A stretch of 64,000 bases of DNA, from NCBI GenBank assembly GCA_038030265.1, contig CM075939.1, positions 30,981,253-31,045,252 of the forward strand, in the 5' to 3' direction. This DNA is from Corythucha ciliata (lineage: Eukaryota > Arthropoda > Insecta > Hemiptera > Tingidae). This document shows positions 11,131 to 22,800 of the stretch, piece by piece (positions within the stretch are counted from its first letter, which is position 1; the number at the start of each line of letters is the position of its first letter). Below the pieces are notes generated by a model. The model searched no databases, had not been told where the DNA came from, and saw nothing but the letters and a program-made list of their open reading frames with translations. A program made the translations under genes and the position numbers.

Positions 11131-11460
11131 ATGACATTTAGGGACTGGTTTGCCGTGTCTGTTGACGTAGATTGTTGGCGTTATTGTCGATATTGATCAT
11201 AGTGCCATAACGCAACCAGCAACACACGGAAACACTCCAATTTATAAAAACCTGTGAGCTATGCCAAACTTATCCTCGGGCCATCGAACCTCCTGTTCAA
11301 ACAGCAACAACGACCTCCTTCACAATGGTACAAATGGTACACTTCGCGACATTGTGGGCTGCAGCAACTCCGTGCACTTGGGCACCATTGCCCAACTAGT
11401 GTAATGCTAGAAGTAGTCGTTTTCGGGGAGATAAGGACAAACTTCGCTGAGTGAGACTAT

Positions 11461-11708
11461 AAAGGCCAGGTCACACCTATCATGCACGCTTCCGATCCGA
11501 CACCGATCATGCATGTCGGATCGGAGACTGTGGAAACCCTCGCAACGGTTAGACTATATTTGGGTTGGAAAGGCAATTTGAGAGGGCTGAGAAGCGTAAT
11601 AGCCGTGAATTATTCGGTATTAACGCCTATTACGGTCCCCACACCTATCAAAAAATGCATGATCGGTGTCGGATCGGAAGCGTGCATGATAGGTGTGACC
11701 TGGCCTTT
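11461..11708. mobile_element. 248-bp MITE with perfect 54-bp TIRs
   Basis: 11461-11514 is exactly the reverse complement of 11655-11708 (AAAGGCCAGGTCACACC at the tip). No mismatch was found over 54 bp, which suggests recent spread. The interior contains further pieces of the arm (GTCGGATCGGA, CACCTATCA). The flanks are TAT and ACG; the target duplication is not clear. Confidence 0.8.
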
Positions 11709-12562
11709 ACGTTAAGCACATAATCCACTTCCTTTCTGTGAGCCGGACCATCATTTTGGATAAGTTTATACGCTCCCTCACATGCCTCATCCTTTGACGA
11801 ATTTTCCCTTCTTCCTCCTCCTCCCCAAATTTTCCATCGTCACTAATCTTTACAATTAGACGTCCCAACATGATTCAGCAGGATTATAAAAGTGTCGAAT
11901 TAACTAAAAATGCTGGAATGAACTTGGAAGACGCTGGAATTTGTTGGTTTTAAGGCTGAGCAAGACTGGGGTGGGACATGAAATGAGAAAAAATGCTTGG
12001 CAGAATTGATTGAAAAGCTTAAGAGCAAAAAATAATGAAAATTTGAAATGAGCTGACATTCAAAAAACAAAATGTGTTACTTTTCGCAGAGTTCTTCTCT
12101 CTTTGCACTTTTCAGTCTAAAACATTGCACTTTTCAGAACCAAGCTTCAAAAAACAGAAGATAAACGGCAACGTGCAGAGTGAAAAGTGAGGTGATGATC
12201 ATTTTTGAAAAAACAAAAACTCCGCAAGAATCAACCGGCGTTCAAAAAACGCAATTACTCTTCATTTTTCATTTTTATAGATTTGAAGAGTGCAAAGTGT
12301 AGAGTTGAAAAGTAATTTCAAAAAATAGGCCCCTATCGTTGCTTTAAGGGGTGACGCCCGATTCAAAATCGGCAGGTTAGTGGGGGGTCACAGACCACAT
12401 CTGACGGATTTGAACTCCCACCGATATCGTTCGGCAGATATTTGTAGATCTGTCATCGTTTATTGCCCGAACACTGTTTCGCGAAGAAACTCGCTGTCAG
12501 ATTTGGTACAACGAAACACTACCTCGCGAGGAAGTTTCGCTCCGTGTAAACCCACCTTTACC

Positions 12563-13060
12563 CTAGCGTTGCTCAACGCGGTGTCGACGCCGCGCTGACG
12601 TCCGTTGAGGAGTTCTCACGAGCGTTGTTGACGCGTCGTCGACTGAAGTGATTGGTGAAGATGCACAGGAAAAGAGCGTCCTTCGGTTTTTTGTCATAAA
12701 AAATATTTTTTTGTCAAATGAAAAGAAGAAAATGGGTGCACCTAATCCTGAATACGCGTTATTTTGAGGGTCCATTCAGGAAACCGTTCGAAGGAATGCG
12801 GAACGACGAACAAAAATGGTTCAATTGCTTCCGCAGGAGTGTGCATTCGACGGGCTTATGGCAAAGACGTTCAAATTGTTTCAATAAGTACTAAAATTTT
12901 AGTTAAACATTTCCACATCAATCTTTTCACACGAAGCCATTTTCTCGGCGTTGGTCTTTAACGCGGCGTGGCAAAGGGAACGCCGGGAGAATTCTCAACG
13001 CCCGTAGTTGGGCGTCGACGCCGCGTTAACGCAGCGTTGTGTAACGGTCGTGTGAACTGA
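12563..13060. mobile_element. imperfect inverted-repeat element (about 0.5 kb)
   Basis: The left sequence (AACGCGGTGTCGACGCCGCG then GTTGAGGAGTTCTC) is mirrored at the right by GAGAATTCTCAACGCC then GGCGTCGACGCCGCGTTAACG. The arms are about 60-75 bp with several mismatches, CpG-rich unlike the AT-rich core. The exact ends are uncertain. Confidence 0.45.
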
Positions 13061-13422
13061 CTAAGGGTGCGTTTATCAGTGCACTTATTCTACAGACAAA
13101 GCTGGGATAAGCCTGGTTGCTATGGACCTTTTTTTAAACAGTAATGTGACGCAGCATCTAACGGCAGCAGTGACGCTGATGCTGCTCACTTGTTGTTATC
13201 ATCATTCGATGATTATGTACGTACTTTACGTGTCACGCAAAAACCGGGAGCGCTTTTGAAGCAGCTAAACCCGCGAAATTAGTTTCTGCAAGTGCCACAT
13301 CCGCAAAATTAGAGGGAATAAATCCAGGAAACTGCAGTCAAGACAGCTAAATTGCAATCTGAATGGGTCAACGTCGCGAAAATTGTGTTTTAGATGCAGT
13401 GAAACTCACACGACTGTTTCTT
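13061..13422. other. no recognisable feature
   Basis: Short stretch with a few AATTTCG-like words (CCGCGAAATTAG, CCGCAAAATTAG) suggesting decayed minisatellite; nothing else seen. Confidence 0.35.
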
Positions 13423-14365
13423 TAATAATAATAATAATTTTATTTCCCATCAACATAATACAAAGTTATGAACAGGCCGTCAATTACTGGAGTCCTAAGG
13501 GTACTATAATTCAACCCAACGAATATAGCACCTTGCTGGTTAAATATTGTTTAAGGGACGACAGCATTATTATTCCATTATCGTCTTTTAGTGAATCTGG
13601 CACTCGATAATAAAGTCTTCGGCCCATGATTTCAGGGTTAATTAAAGATTTGTTGATGTCGATGGATATGTAGCGGGATGTGCCGCATTTCTCGTCCCAT
13701 AGACGTGATTTTTGGAGTTCATCACGCGGCCCTCAGCGATACCAGTGTTCAGTATTTTGAGGCATTCACAGACGTATGTGCCATATAGAGTAGGAATACT
13801 CATTTCAGCAAACGCGCTCCTGCACGATTCTCGTGGTCCCAGGTGGGCGATGATCCTAAGAGCTTTTTTGGAGCTTGAAGATAGGCAGTGTCCCCGGCAC
13901 CCCTCCCCAGAGCACGGCAATCCCGTACAAGAGAACCGTATGGAAGCAGTCGAAGTGAATACTTCGCAAGACGTCTCTCGTCACGACAGTAGCGAGTTTC
14001 CGTAGCAGGAACAGAACTCTGGTCAGCCGCTGAGCAAGATCCTCGACGTGCTTCTTGAACGTCAATTTCGAGTCAAGTCGAATTCCCGGGAATTTTGCTG
14101 TTGTAGTGTCACCCACAGAAGACTTCAAAAGGGAAAAAATTACGCAGACAGTCTTTCGATCGTTCATTTCCAGTCCGTTAGTAAAGAACCAATCCTTTGC
14201 ACTTGCTAGGGAGCGGTTGGACTACAACAATGTGAACTCGATACTCGATGAGGACGTCAATAACGTTGTGTCATCAGCATACCTATAAGGTGACGTTTCC
14301 TGGCTACACAACTCAAAATCATTAGTTAAAATAGAGAAGAGGGTGGGGCCAAGAATGGACCCTTG
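13423..14365 (-). pseudogene. 5'-truncated non-LTR retrotransposon, reverse transcriptase part (jockey/CR1 clade style)
   Basis: Read on the minus strand. A frame starting near 14365 gives QGSILGP, then YADDTTL at about 14281-14261, which are conserved reverse-transcriptase motifs 4 and 5 (YADD is the catalytic box). Further on come FPGIRLDSKLTFKKHV and, after a frame change near 13860, RIIAHLGPRESC, which follow the catalytic core in jockey-like elements. One in-frame stop (about 14230) and one frameshift show it is dead. The 3' end is an (ATT)n tail at 13423-13440 preceded by AATAAA. The endonuclease and ORF1 are missing, consistent with 5' truncation. Confidence 0.8.
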
Positions 14366-15330
14366 AACGAGCGACCTTTGAGTGAGCGAGCCCCATTAAA
14401 AATCAATGATGAGCCAAACTCGGGAGCTTTTGTTTTTTCCGGATGCCAACCCATCTCGAAATTGGTTTTAAATGAGCGAACACCGCGAAATTTTATTTTT
14501 GAAGAAGACCCATCGAATCGTCTTTTCAGCTGAACCAAACCCGCATTTATTTCATTTTTTTTCAATCCTGTGAAATTTTGTTTTTGAGTGGAGCCAGACC
14601 CGCGAAGTGTGGTTTTCGATTTAGCAAAGCACGTGGAATTGCGTTTCTGTTCAGAAGCCAAAGCGGAATTTGTTCTTGGATTACCTAAAACCATGAAATG
14701 TGTTCTGTAGGGACCAAATCCGCGACATTTTTAGTTCGAAATTGCCCAAACGCGTTTTTCAAATGCAGCTGCAACTTGACCCCCCTAGCAGCACTTCCGT
14801 TGTTCCGTTTGTTTTCCGCATTCGAAAAATGACATTTTAGGTCATTTCTGGTTGGGCTAAAAAATTGTAATTGGCGGCTCAAAATTCACGTACCTTTGTT
14901 TTTTAGATTGCTGCTAGGAGGTCAATTTGTAGCAGCAATTGAAAAACTCTATTTTTAATTATTTCTAGTTGGGCCAACTTTTTTGATGGGTGGCACAAAA
15001 TTCCATTGCCTTGCAATTCGTTGAAGTGCTACATATTATGGGGTCCATTTGTGGCAGCCTTCGAAGCACGCCGTTTTGGGTCGTTTCTTGGGGGGGGGGG
15101 GGTCAAATATTTTAATTGGCGGCACAAGAATAACACGCAATTCCTGCGACTTTGTTTTTTGGAATCGTTTAACTGCAACTAGGGTTGTAGCAGCATTTTT
15201 AAAACATCATTTTATGCCATTTCTGGTAGGGCTGAAAACACTTGACTTGAAGGATGGCACAAAAAGGCTCAATGGCTACACGGAATTCCGAAATGTGGGT
15301 TTTTGGTTGGTTAAACTGCTACTATAGCTT
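14366..15330. repeat. degenerate AATTTCG-type repeat region
   Basis: Loosely repeated units with CCGCGAAATTTT, CGCGAAGTGTGG and GTAGCAGCAATT-type words. The 122-residue minus frame (14326-14694) is repeat translation and its start overlaps the retrotransposon edge. Related to the arrays at 1-425 and 35.9-38.3 kb. Confidence 0.4.
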
Positions 15331-16970
15331 TACTAACCTATAGTGAAACACTTGGATTATCCACATGAAAGAAGTGGACCTCACTCGGGGCCGTAGCGTG
15401 GCATATCCCAGAGTCCCCGAGGAAGCCCTCAACCTAAGAGATCCTCGATTGGCCGTCCCTGGAATCTGGAGAATCGACAAAAACAACGAAAACTATATGT
15501 CTTCATAGAAACCAGCAAGATTGGTGACATAAGGAGTGAATTACGTAATTTTTTCATGAGAAGGTGTCGAAGCAAAGATTACTCCAGTCACTATCTTGTT
15601 AAACAGCTGTCGGTGGTAACCACGCAAGTCACAAGGCTGATCTTCTCCTTACATCCAAGACCAAGACTACCGTGGTCTTTGTCTTGCAAGACTGGCTCGG
15701 TCTTCTTCATCGCTTTCACTAGGGCTCATTAATTTTTCTCAGAATGCCTCGTGAACCAAACACAACTCGCGGGTAAAGTTCCACTTCCCTCACTCGTTGG
15801 AAATATTATATGTATACTATTTTATTCGAGCTCGAGGTTAAGAACTATTACGTGAATTTAAAATTGGCGTTTCAAATACTTAATACGTGTTTTACGTCAA
15901 CCTTCCTAAATTCGTAGCTTGATAATGTAAACGGAAATCAGAAATAAAAATTGAAACCCGTTAATGCAATTGAAGGTCTTTTTTACCCGATTTTCTGTAA
16001 CAGTGAAGTACGAATATGAGAATTTACGAAGTCATGAGGTCTGTTTCTATGCTACTCTAGTGCTTCCCTGGTCTAGATTTTTTCAATAAAAAAATAATGA
16101 GCTATTTTACACCGGTGTAACACCGCTATATAGCGTAGCTAAAATACGGGCCTATAACAATACCACTCGAAGGTTGACGTGAATATAAAAGGGTGTTTAC
16201 GTTAATTTCGTAATCTTCGTGTTTCACAAATTAAACTGACCCAAATTTTTAATTTGCCATAACAACTTAGGAACCTATACGAAGGTTGAATGTCCGTACT
16301 GTAAAAGACCATTATTTTTACTAAAATTTCGCTGCAAAAAAGAATGAGTTTCGAGCGAGAAATATTGAATATCCCTGAGACGTATACGCAGTGTAGGTGC
16401 AAAGAATATAATGAGGCGATGAACTATAAGTGTGAAGTACCAATATCGTCACTTTTTTTTTCAAAGAATCTGGGTAAGTGGGTCCTTTTCGAATTACTCC
16501 GTATTGTTCAATCTTTCGAGGAATGACTTTCCAAACTCTCACGTTACTCATTTCAATTTCTAAAACATTTTTCCTTTGAAACTTTGCACTCGAGATCTAT
16601 ACGCACTGGTTTTTGCTTCCACTAGCATGTCGGCCTTATGGTTCGGAAAGAAAAAAGGAACTAGGTATGTAGGAATCCGCAGGACATGTTCTAGGCTAGG
16701 ACCTCTAAAACGGCGGAAAAGGTGACGTCGGTTAAGTCGCGAAATAGTTAGTCAATTAATGCGAGGGGTTTCGTTTCATCTTCGACAGTGACTTAAGTTC
16801 AATTGGAGGTTACATGCTCAGGTAAAAAATGAACGTTGTATAATTTGTGTATGGTACCACGCTGTACTGCCATATTAGCGAGTGCCTTTATTCTCGAGTG
16901 TTCTGTTCTGAGACGTCGCATCCAGACAAGTCTTTGTCTATCCTTTCGATACACTAATACTTAATCATAA
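15331..16970. other. intergenic, nothing recognised
   Basis: AT-rich with short frames. 16100-16165 contains small inverted words (TACACCGGTGTA, CTATATAG). No domain or RNA gene was seen. Confidence 0.4.
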
Positions 16971-18177
16971 GGCGCTGTTCAAACGAGGCGGTTTGCCGCG
17001 CGGCGGACCGCTAAAGATCACCGCGAGGGAAGAAAGAACACACAAGAGTGAATGGGTGTGTTCACACAAGGCGGTGGCGGCGCGGCAACCGCGGCGGCAG
17101 AAATTTCTGCCGCGTGTTGAGGCGGTTTTAAAAAGCGGCAGCGGCGCCGCTTTGAAGGAAAACACGTAGAACTGTACATGAGTATTCAAACGGAGCGGCG
17201 CGGCAGCGGCACCGCTTCAAAGAAGAACATTGCCTGCATGTCCATACAAGGGGGGACTGGTGCCACGGAGGATTCAGATGTATATTTTCTGCAATTGTTT
17301 TGTTTGCACTGGCTACCGATAGTAGTACATTTCATAACAAGTGCGGAAAGTAAGAAATATCGTGCGAGTGTTGTTAGACGAACGAGACGCAGTCGAGTGA
17401 GTCTATTACACGAGCACATGATATTTCACTTTCCGACGAGTAATGAACGACGTTTTTCGCACGACGATGGGGAATTTATAGGCAGGTACTCATTCTGGAA
17501 ATGTTATGGTATTTACGTGTGAGAAACCCAAACACAGTGAACAAACCAACAGGCACAGACAGAAAGAGGAACAAAAAAAAAAACAAAACAAAACAATAAC
17601 AATAACGTCATATCACAGAATACAAGTTGAGACCTTCAAGAGAACATAATCTGTGGACAGCAAACATTGGTTAACTGTAAAAAAAAAAAGAAAAAAAAAG
17701 CGAAATCAGATGTTCTCCTAACAGACACCCGTGCCATTTTCGTTTTTTCCGCAAGGGTTGACGAAAACCAAGGTGACTAAACTCTTCTATAGGTGCCGCA
17801 GATTTCCCCCTGTCCATCAGGCGGGAGGGGTGGGGACTGACGTCACCAGCAGTCCTTTACTCCCGATTGCTTACCCTAGAGCAAGTTAATTTTGAAATTG
17901 AAGTATATGAATGCTCAAAAATCACAGCCCAATAACAATTAATAATGTACTGGGTCCAGCGCAAAGGCGGTTGGGAGTAGTAGGAAAGATGAGAAGCGTA
18001 GGGAATTAGGGATGCACATCGCTATCTATTCCATTTCGGCTCGAGGCGGCGACGGCAAAAAAAACGCTGCCGTCGTACCACGCGGTAGAACCGCCTTGTT
18101 TGAACAGCACAAATCGCGGCTGTTTTTAACCGTCGCCGCCCAATCGCGCGGCGAAACCGCCTCGTTTGAACAGCGCC
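16971..18177. mobile_element. 1.2-kb Harbinger-like element flanked by TAA
   Basis: GGCGCTGTTCAAACGAGGCG at the left end is the complement of the right end CGCCTCGTTTGAACAGCGCC. TAA borders both sides (16968-16970 and 18178-18180), the 3-bp duplication of PIF/Harbinger elements. CpG-rich GGCGGCGCGGC motifs and further TGTTCAAAC/GTATTCAAAC words repeat inside, as subterminal repeats or several merged copies. A second MITE (17769) and the 17340 repeat are nested within. No transposase frame was recognised. Confidence 0.65.
17769..17977 (+). mobile_element. right-truncated copy of the 27829 hAT-like MITE
   Basis: CAAGGTGACTAAACT, then GGTGCCGCAGATTTCCCCCTG and CAAAGGCGGTTGGGA, follow the same order as in the complete element at 27829-28084. 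The right terminal repeat is missing. Confidence 0.7.
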
Positions 18178-18726
18178 TAACGCGCCACCCCTTTCTAGCG
18201 CCATTTGTCTCAAAACCAGACATTTTGTCTCGAAATAAAAAGGTATGGTGGTTTTGTTTTGATGGGTTTAAATGATTGTACACTCTGTCGTGGGGAATCG
18301 GAATCGTATTGATAACGTATAGGAAGCTGATGAAGTCGGCCGACCGATATTATAGCAGTTTTTCTTGTGTTTTTCGCTTGAGGAAATGTGAATTTTAATG
18401 GAATATTCCTCTTGAAATTGTTGACGATAGAATCCCTCGCCTAAGTTTCTACGAAGTACCTACATGAGATCGTTACATGCAAAGGGATAGTGGTTTAAGG
18501 GTATTTACCGTGCATTGTTGTTGAATTCTTTTGCAACTACGTCTGTCGCGCAGCCAGCGGTCCCTACAAGGAAAGGATCTCATCCCCAGTGAAAAAAAAA
18601 AAAAGTGATGAGGAAGTAGAGGCGAAAGTCACTAGCCATACCATGATGTGGTAGTAAAAGGGGGCGGGGTAGTGAGCGGTGCAAGGTGAAACAACAGAAA
18701 GGAGAAAAAGGCGGTTCTCTCGCGGG
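18178..18726. promoter_or_regulatory. region upstream of candidate promoter 1
   Basis: Unique-looking sequence between the last transposon and a TATA box. No coding feature seen; an A-run lies at 18591-18604. Confidence 0.3.
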
Positions 18727-18760
18727 TATATAATAATTAACTCTCTCTCTCTCTCGCTCA
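18727..18760 (+). promoter_or_regulatory. candidate core promoter 1 (TATA box and initiator)
   Basis: TATATAA at 18727-18733 is a perfect TATA box. A CT repeat follows, and TCACTC places a possible initiator A at 18760, 33 bp downstream, which is the usual spacing. This would start the alternative first exon ending at 18916. Confidence 0.4.
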
Positions 18761-18777
18761 CTCATCTCTTGGGTGAA

Positions 18778-18916
18778 ATGAGCTGTTTGTGCCCCCTTAG
18801 GCGAAGGCCCCAGCCGCTGACCACACGTATGACGCGTCAGGTTGGCGGTCTCGGGCGTCTGGCGCCGGCCAAGCTAGTCCTTGTCCCTGGGCGTATAGTA
18901 TGTTGCGGATCGAGAG
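18778..18916 (+). CDS. Pde11: candidate alternative first coding exon of Pde11 (isoform A)
   Basis: An ATG at 18778 opens a frame of 46 codons plus one base (MSCLCPLRRR... CCGSR) that ends at a consensus donor, GAG|GTGAGT. The leftover single base is the phase needed to join exon 2 at 23965, and the joined frame runs GWRWVE into the MTAETW sequence without a stop. The exon is CpG-rich and lies below a TATA box. No domain is present; its N-terminus is arginine/proline rich. That it belongs to Pde11 is inferred from phase and position only and needs transcript support. Confidence 0.35.
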
Positions 18917-19360
18917 GTGAGTTGACGAGGGAAGTGGAAAGAGTGAGAGCGAATAAACTTCTGCAAAAGAGATAGCCATAGTACGAAAAAAAGAAGACGG
19001 AGAAGAAGGATAAAAGTCAATGTAACTGTTTCGAAATCTCCATTCCCTCTATTAAGGAGCCTTCTGTTTTAATTTGAGTTTTCTTTGAAAACAATGTGGG
19101 AAAAGAACCAAAATTATTGGATTAGGAACTATCCGAGGGTGCAAAGGGTCGATCATATGCAAATCAAGGCGAGCCTGTTGCTACGTAATTCCCGTCATGT
19201 CGTGCATCAAAAATTTAACACTCGGTGCCTGTCGCCGCGTCCCTCCTCCGCTGAACATGAAGAGAAGGGGCTTCTTTAACAAATTATTCTTTTAAACGGT
19301 TCCCTTCTCCCCCTACCTAGTCTACAACGCGTTACTGCCCTCTCTTCGAGGACAAGAATA

Positions 19361-19507
19361 GAGAGAGTGACGCGTGTATATGTGTGTAAGTGAGAGAGAG
19401 TGAGAGAGCGAAATCCGAACTAAACTACCCGACGGCGACGGCGCCTTCTCGCTCGCGCTCAATCCAAGAGAGCTTTTTCGTTTTAAATAGAGTTTAGTCG
19501 TTCAGTT
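19361..19507 (+). promoter_or_regulatory. candidate core promoter 2 with GAGA motifs
   Basis: GAGAGAG runs at 19361-19367 and 19392-19409 are typical of arthropod GAGA-factor promoters. TTTAAATA at 19482 and an exact arthropod initiator TCAGTT at 19502-19507 follow. The TATA-like to initiator distance (22 bp) is shorter than usual, so this may be a TATA-less, initiator-driven promoter. Confidence 0.35.
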
Positions 19508-19802
19508 AACTCCGCCAAGTTTAAATCGGCCCTCCTCGATAATCCCGGGAAAACAGTGATTGTGAAGAAAAGAAAATTCGTTCGGCGGCCTGGATTTTTC
19601 AATATTTTTTCGAAAAACTCGCTCGTCCGCCGAGTCGAACCTCCCTCGTCAACGCGAAAATCTTGGTGTTGTTTCCATGGTGTTTTCGGCTCGTGTGTTC
19701 GTCGCATAATGCGCTGTCTTAGCAACGTCATGCCCGCCGACGTGACATCGTTTCGGAGTCAAACGCCCCGGGACTTGACGCTGCCTATTGTACATTACCC
19801 AG
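19504..19802 (+). CDS. Pde11: candidate alternative first exon of Pde11 (isoform B), with uORF
   Basis: The exon would run from the initiator at 19504 to a donor CAG|GTATGC after 19802. An ATG at 19709 opens 31 codons plus one base (MRCLSNVMPADV...IVHYP), again phase 1, and joins exon 2 in frame to add 37 residues before MTAETW. A short upstream frame (19677-19709, 10 codons) ends with TAA overlapping this ATG as TAATG, so reinitiation or leaky scanning would decide which start is used. If the upstream ATGs are not used, exon 2's ATG at 23982 gives the 950-residue form. No domain is recognisable in the added sequence. Confidence 0.4.
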
Positions 19803-22800
19803 GTATGCAGCCCTTAAAACTCAAATAAAATGGATTTACATGAACGCAAGCGAGTTATGCTTGAAAAAAAAAATATGATCCAGCCACGTGCGTGTCAATT
19901 TTGTATTTTACGCGGTCGCCGCCCCCTCCTCAATTCTTTGATTACTGTAATAAACCAATAACTTTATGACTTTAGTCATTACACGTTTTTCGTTCGCGTA
20001 GTTCTGCATGCATGCTGATTTTCCAGGCTTAGTACTGCAATAAACAAGATAAAACTATAAAAATGAAATCATCTCAGTTTTTCTGAATGCCTTGATGGTG
20101 ACGATTGCACGTACTCTTGGTAGATGGGAAAAGCTTTTGTATGATTATTTTTTTCTCTAAAGCTTTCCTGAATGAACGTAATCGAGTTGTTCTTACCCCC
20201 CTTACCACGCACTACACACCCACTCATCAATTCCCCAGTCAAGATAAAATGCTATCTTTTTTTTCTAAAGCAACAACGCGCGATATATTCAGCAACGACG
20301 CTCTAAACAAACATTATAAAACTGTAAAGGATGACCGTTTCATTTTTTCTATTTATTTATTTATTTTGTGTACTTCGTAACAGCGATAATGTACTTTTGA
20401 CCTCCCGGATTGCCTCCGAGAGGAAACAGATTGCGATTTTTTATTTATTTTTGGCAACGTTACAATGTGCCTGCGAAGATGGTAAAAAGGATGATCGTTT
20501 TTATAAACTGAATGACGGTTGACGGTGCTTAGAGCCGTTCAGAAGAGTCATAGTGTGGTCCAGGGGTGGGGGATTGTGAGTCAGTCAATATATAAAAAAT
20601 TGACGATTTCAGAGGGTTGTTGGGCAAAACGGGTTCTACGGACAATTTGAATAATAGTTTCGTAAATCATTTTTTGCTTTATCGTGTTACTCGCACCCTT
20701 TCGACGGTACTCATGATGTATTATCTCCTGCCAAAATGCCCCCGTCCCCACATTGCTATAGAAAAAGACGGAAATGCCTCCCGTCCATCTTAATCTTTCA
20801 TACGCTATTCTCTGCCAGCACATGATTCAGACATAATATCAGAATCACTCAATTTTGACTACAATTTATAACTATACACCAAAAATTAACGTTCTTTTTG
20901 TGGTATTTCTTTCAAATTTCTTCCGATGAGTGTTGTTGAAATTGAATGTAATTGGAATTGAACGTGACTCGAAGACGTAAAAAAGATGCCGTTATAGACC
21001 CTGCTCTAATAATCTCCATTACTATCGGGTCTATATGGCAGAAATGTTTCCGGAATCAATACCCGAAAGATCGTTTCAAGTAAGAAGTCTACAATGCCCC
21101 CCCTCGTCCCTCGTAACACTTTTAAATAACAAATACTTTTGTTGGTGTTGCTTTTATTGGTAAACCCCTACCACCAGCCATGTAACGAAACCCATCAGAC
21201 ATTAATGAATAGCTCGGATGACCTCAATAAGTACTTCTCGTGCCTCTACGATGTTAAATGACTTTAGATTTTCTTTAATAGAACTTTATAAGTCCGTCTC
21301 TGTCTTTCGGGGAGCCAAGGTTAAGATTATGTTATGAACTTCATAAATCCCAACAGCGTGGAGACATGAACGTAACAACGGATTGCTACGTGTCACGCGC
21401 CGGCAATGGTGCGAATCGAACCACTTTGCCTATCGTATCGTAGCCTATAAATAATGCCCAGCTGACGTCAATGCAATCCGAGCTTTTCGATAGCTATTTA
21501 GTTTTAACCTTGTTTCTGGCACTAAACATTTTGTTGTTGTTTTTGTTTATTTTATTACTATTATTATTATTATATTTTTTTGCTTAAATACAATCAAGTT
21601 AGTCCAATGAACCAAATAAAGAGATGCAATCGAATTTGGCTGGATTAAAACTTTCGCGTGAGACTTTACCAGTCATATAGGCAATTTGATTATCTCCAGC
21701 AATACGTATACGTCGACTTTCCGTAGCGACAATGTAATTGAAAAAAATATCGGAAATAAGTTCCATTCTCAGTATACTGTTGTCAGGCCCTGAGGCGTAT
21801 TCGTAGTTTACGTGTGCCCCCTCTGTGCCATGCGTCTGTGGACCATACGCAACCAAAGAAATTTATTCCCCCGAAAAATGAAGCATTTTGATAGGTTGCA
21901 TAGCATATGGTTTGTGAACGGGGTCTAAAGGCTGGTTTTAGCCATGGCGGTTTTCCTAAGAAATTCGAAGACCTCGCTATCTTTTTCCTCTAATACTACG
22001 GATTACGATTGTAACATTTATCACCATTTACTATTTAGGGCCTGGTTAATTAGATCGAAAATGTTCAAGAATGTCTCAGGTGTTGAAATTGCGTGGTCCC
22101 TGGAAAAAACATCGTACCTTTTTCACATTCCAATCCCCCGCATGCCCCACTCCACCACTGAACAAGTGTTCATTAGTTCAACGTCTTCACAATCGTTTAT
22201 AGCCGGACAGTCGAAAACGAAGGCTCGAAAACCACCTGTTTTCGCTGGACTCTCGACCTTGCCATTTGAGAGACGCAAACTACCCGGAGGAATTCCTCTC
22301 CGCAATGTGGCTGAGGAGTGATGCAGCGGAACGATGAGTCTTCGACTTATTTCTAATTGTCTAATTGATCGCCATGAAATAGGGTGGGAACATGAGAGAG
22401 AGTCTGGCCAAACAACATCGTTAGACTTCTCCCCTCCCGCCCTAAAAATGAATTGCGACACCATGTGGAACATTTTTCATTCTTCTGAAATGTATTTGAA
22501 TAGGCCATTTGTTTTCTTCGAAGCCGGGAGAACAAAACATTAAGGAAACTTTGCATGACTTTTACCATTTTTTAAAATTAAAAAATATTTCTTTCTCTCT
22601 TCATTTATATTATTCTTAAGAGCTTACGAATGTTTTCAAGGTTGCCCGGTATAATCGTGACACGATTTTTTTCCTCTCTCATACTTCCACTATTTATCCA
22701 TTTTATCAGATATAATATTAATTGATAGACGACGTCTCTTCGCATCAATGTGTCATCATAATAATTCCTCATTGAAAATGAGACTTTGTGTTCATGTCCT

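Larger units (their letters stand above)
9926..12333. mobile_element. 2.4-kb inverted-repeat element with GCACTTTTCA subterminal motifs
   Basis: The left end GGGGCGTATTTTTTGAAAG (9926) matches the complement of the right end (GGGGCCTATTTTTTGAAAT), and the match continues through ACTTTTCAACTCT for about 60 bp. Many copies of GCACTTTTCA or TGAAAAGTG lie near both ends (9950-10140 and 12080-12320), a layout typical of transposase-binding repeats. The interior hosts a complete SINE and a MITE. No target duplication or transposase frame was recognised, so the family is unknown. Confidence 0.55.

Noticed and set aside
21401..21421. Minus-strand B-box-like GGTTCGATTCG, possible tRNA
   Set aside because: No acceptor, anticodon or D-arm pairing could be drawn around it.
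22123..22473. 116-codon minus-strand frame in intron 1
   Set aside because: No domain and overlapped by an equally long plus-strand frame without features.
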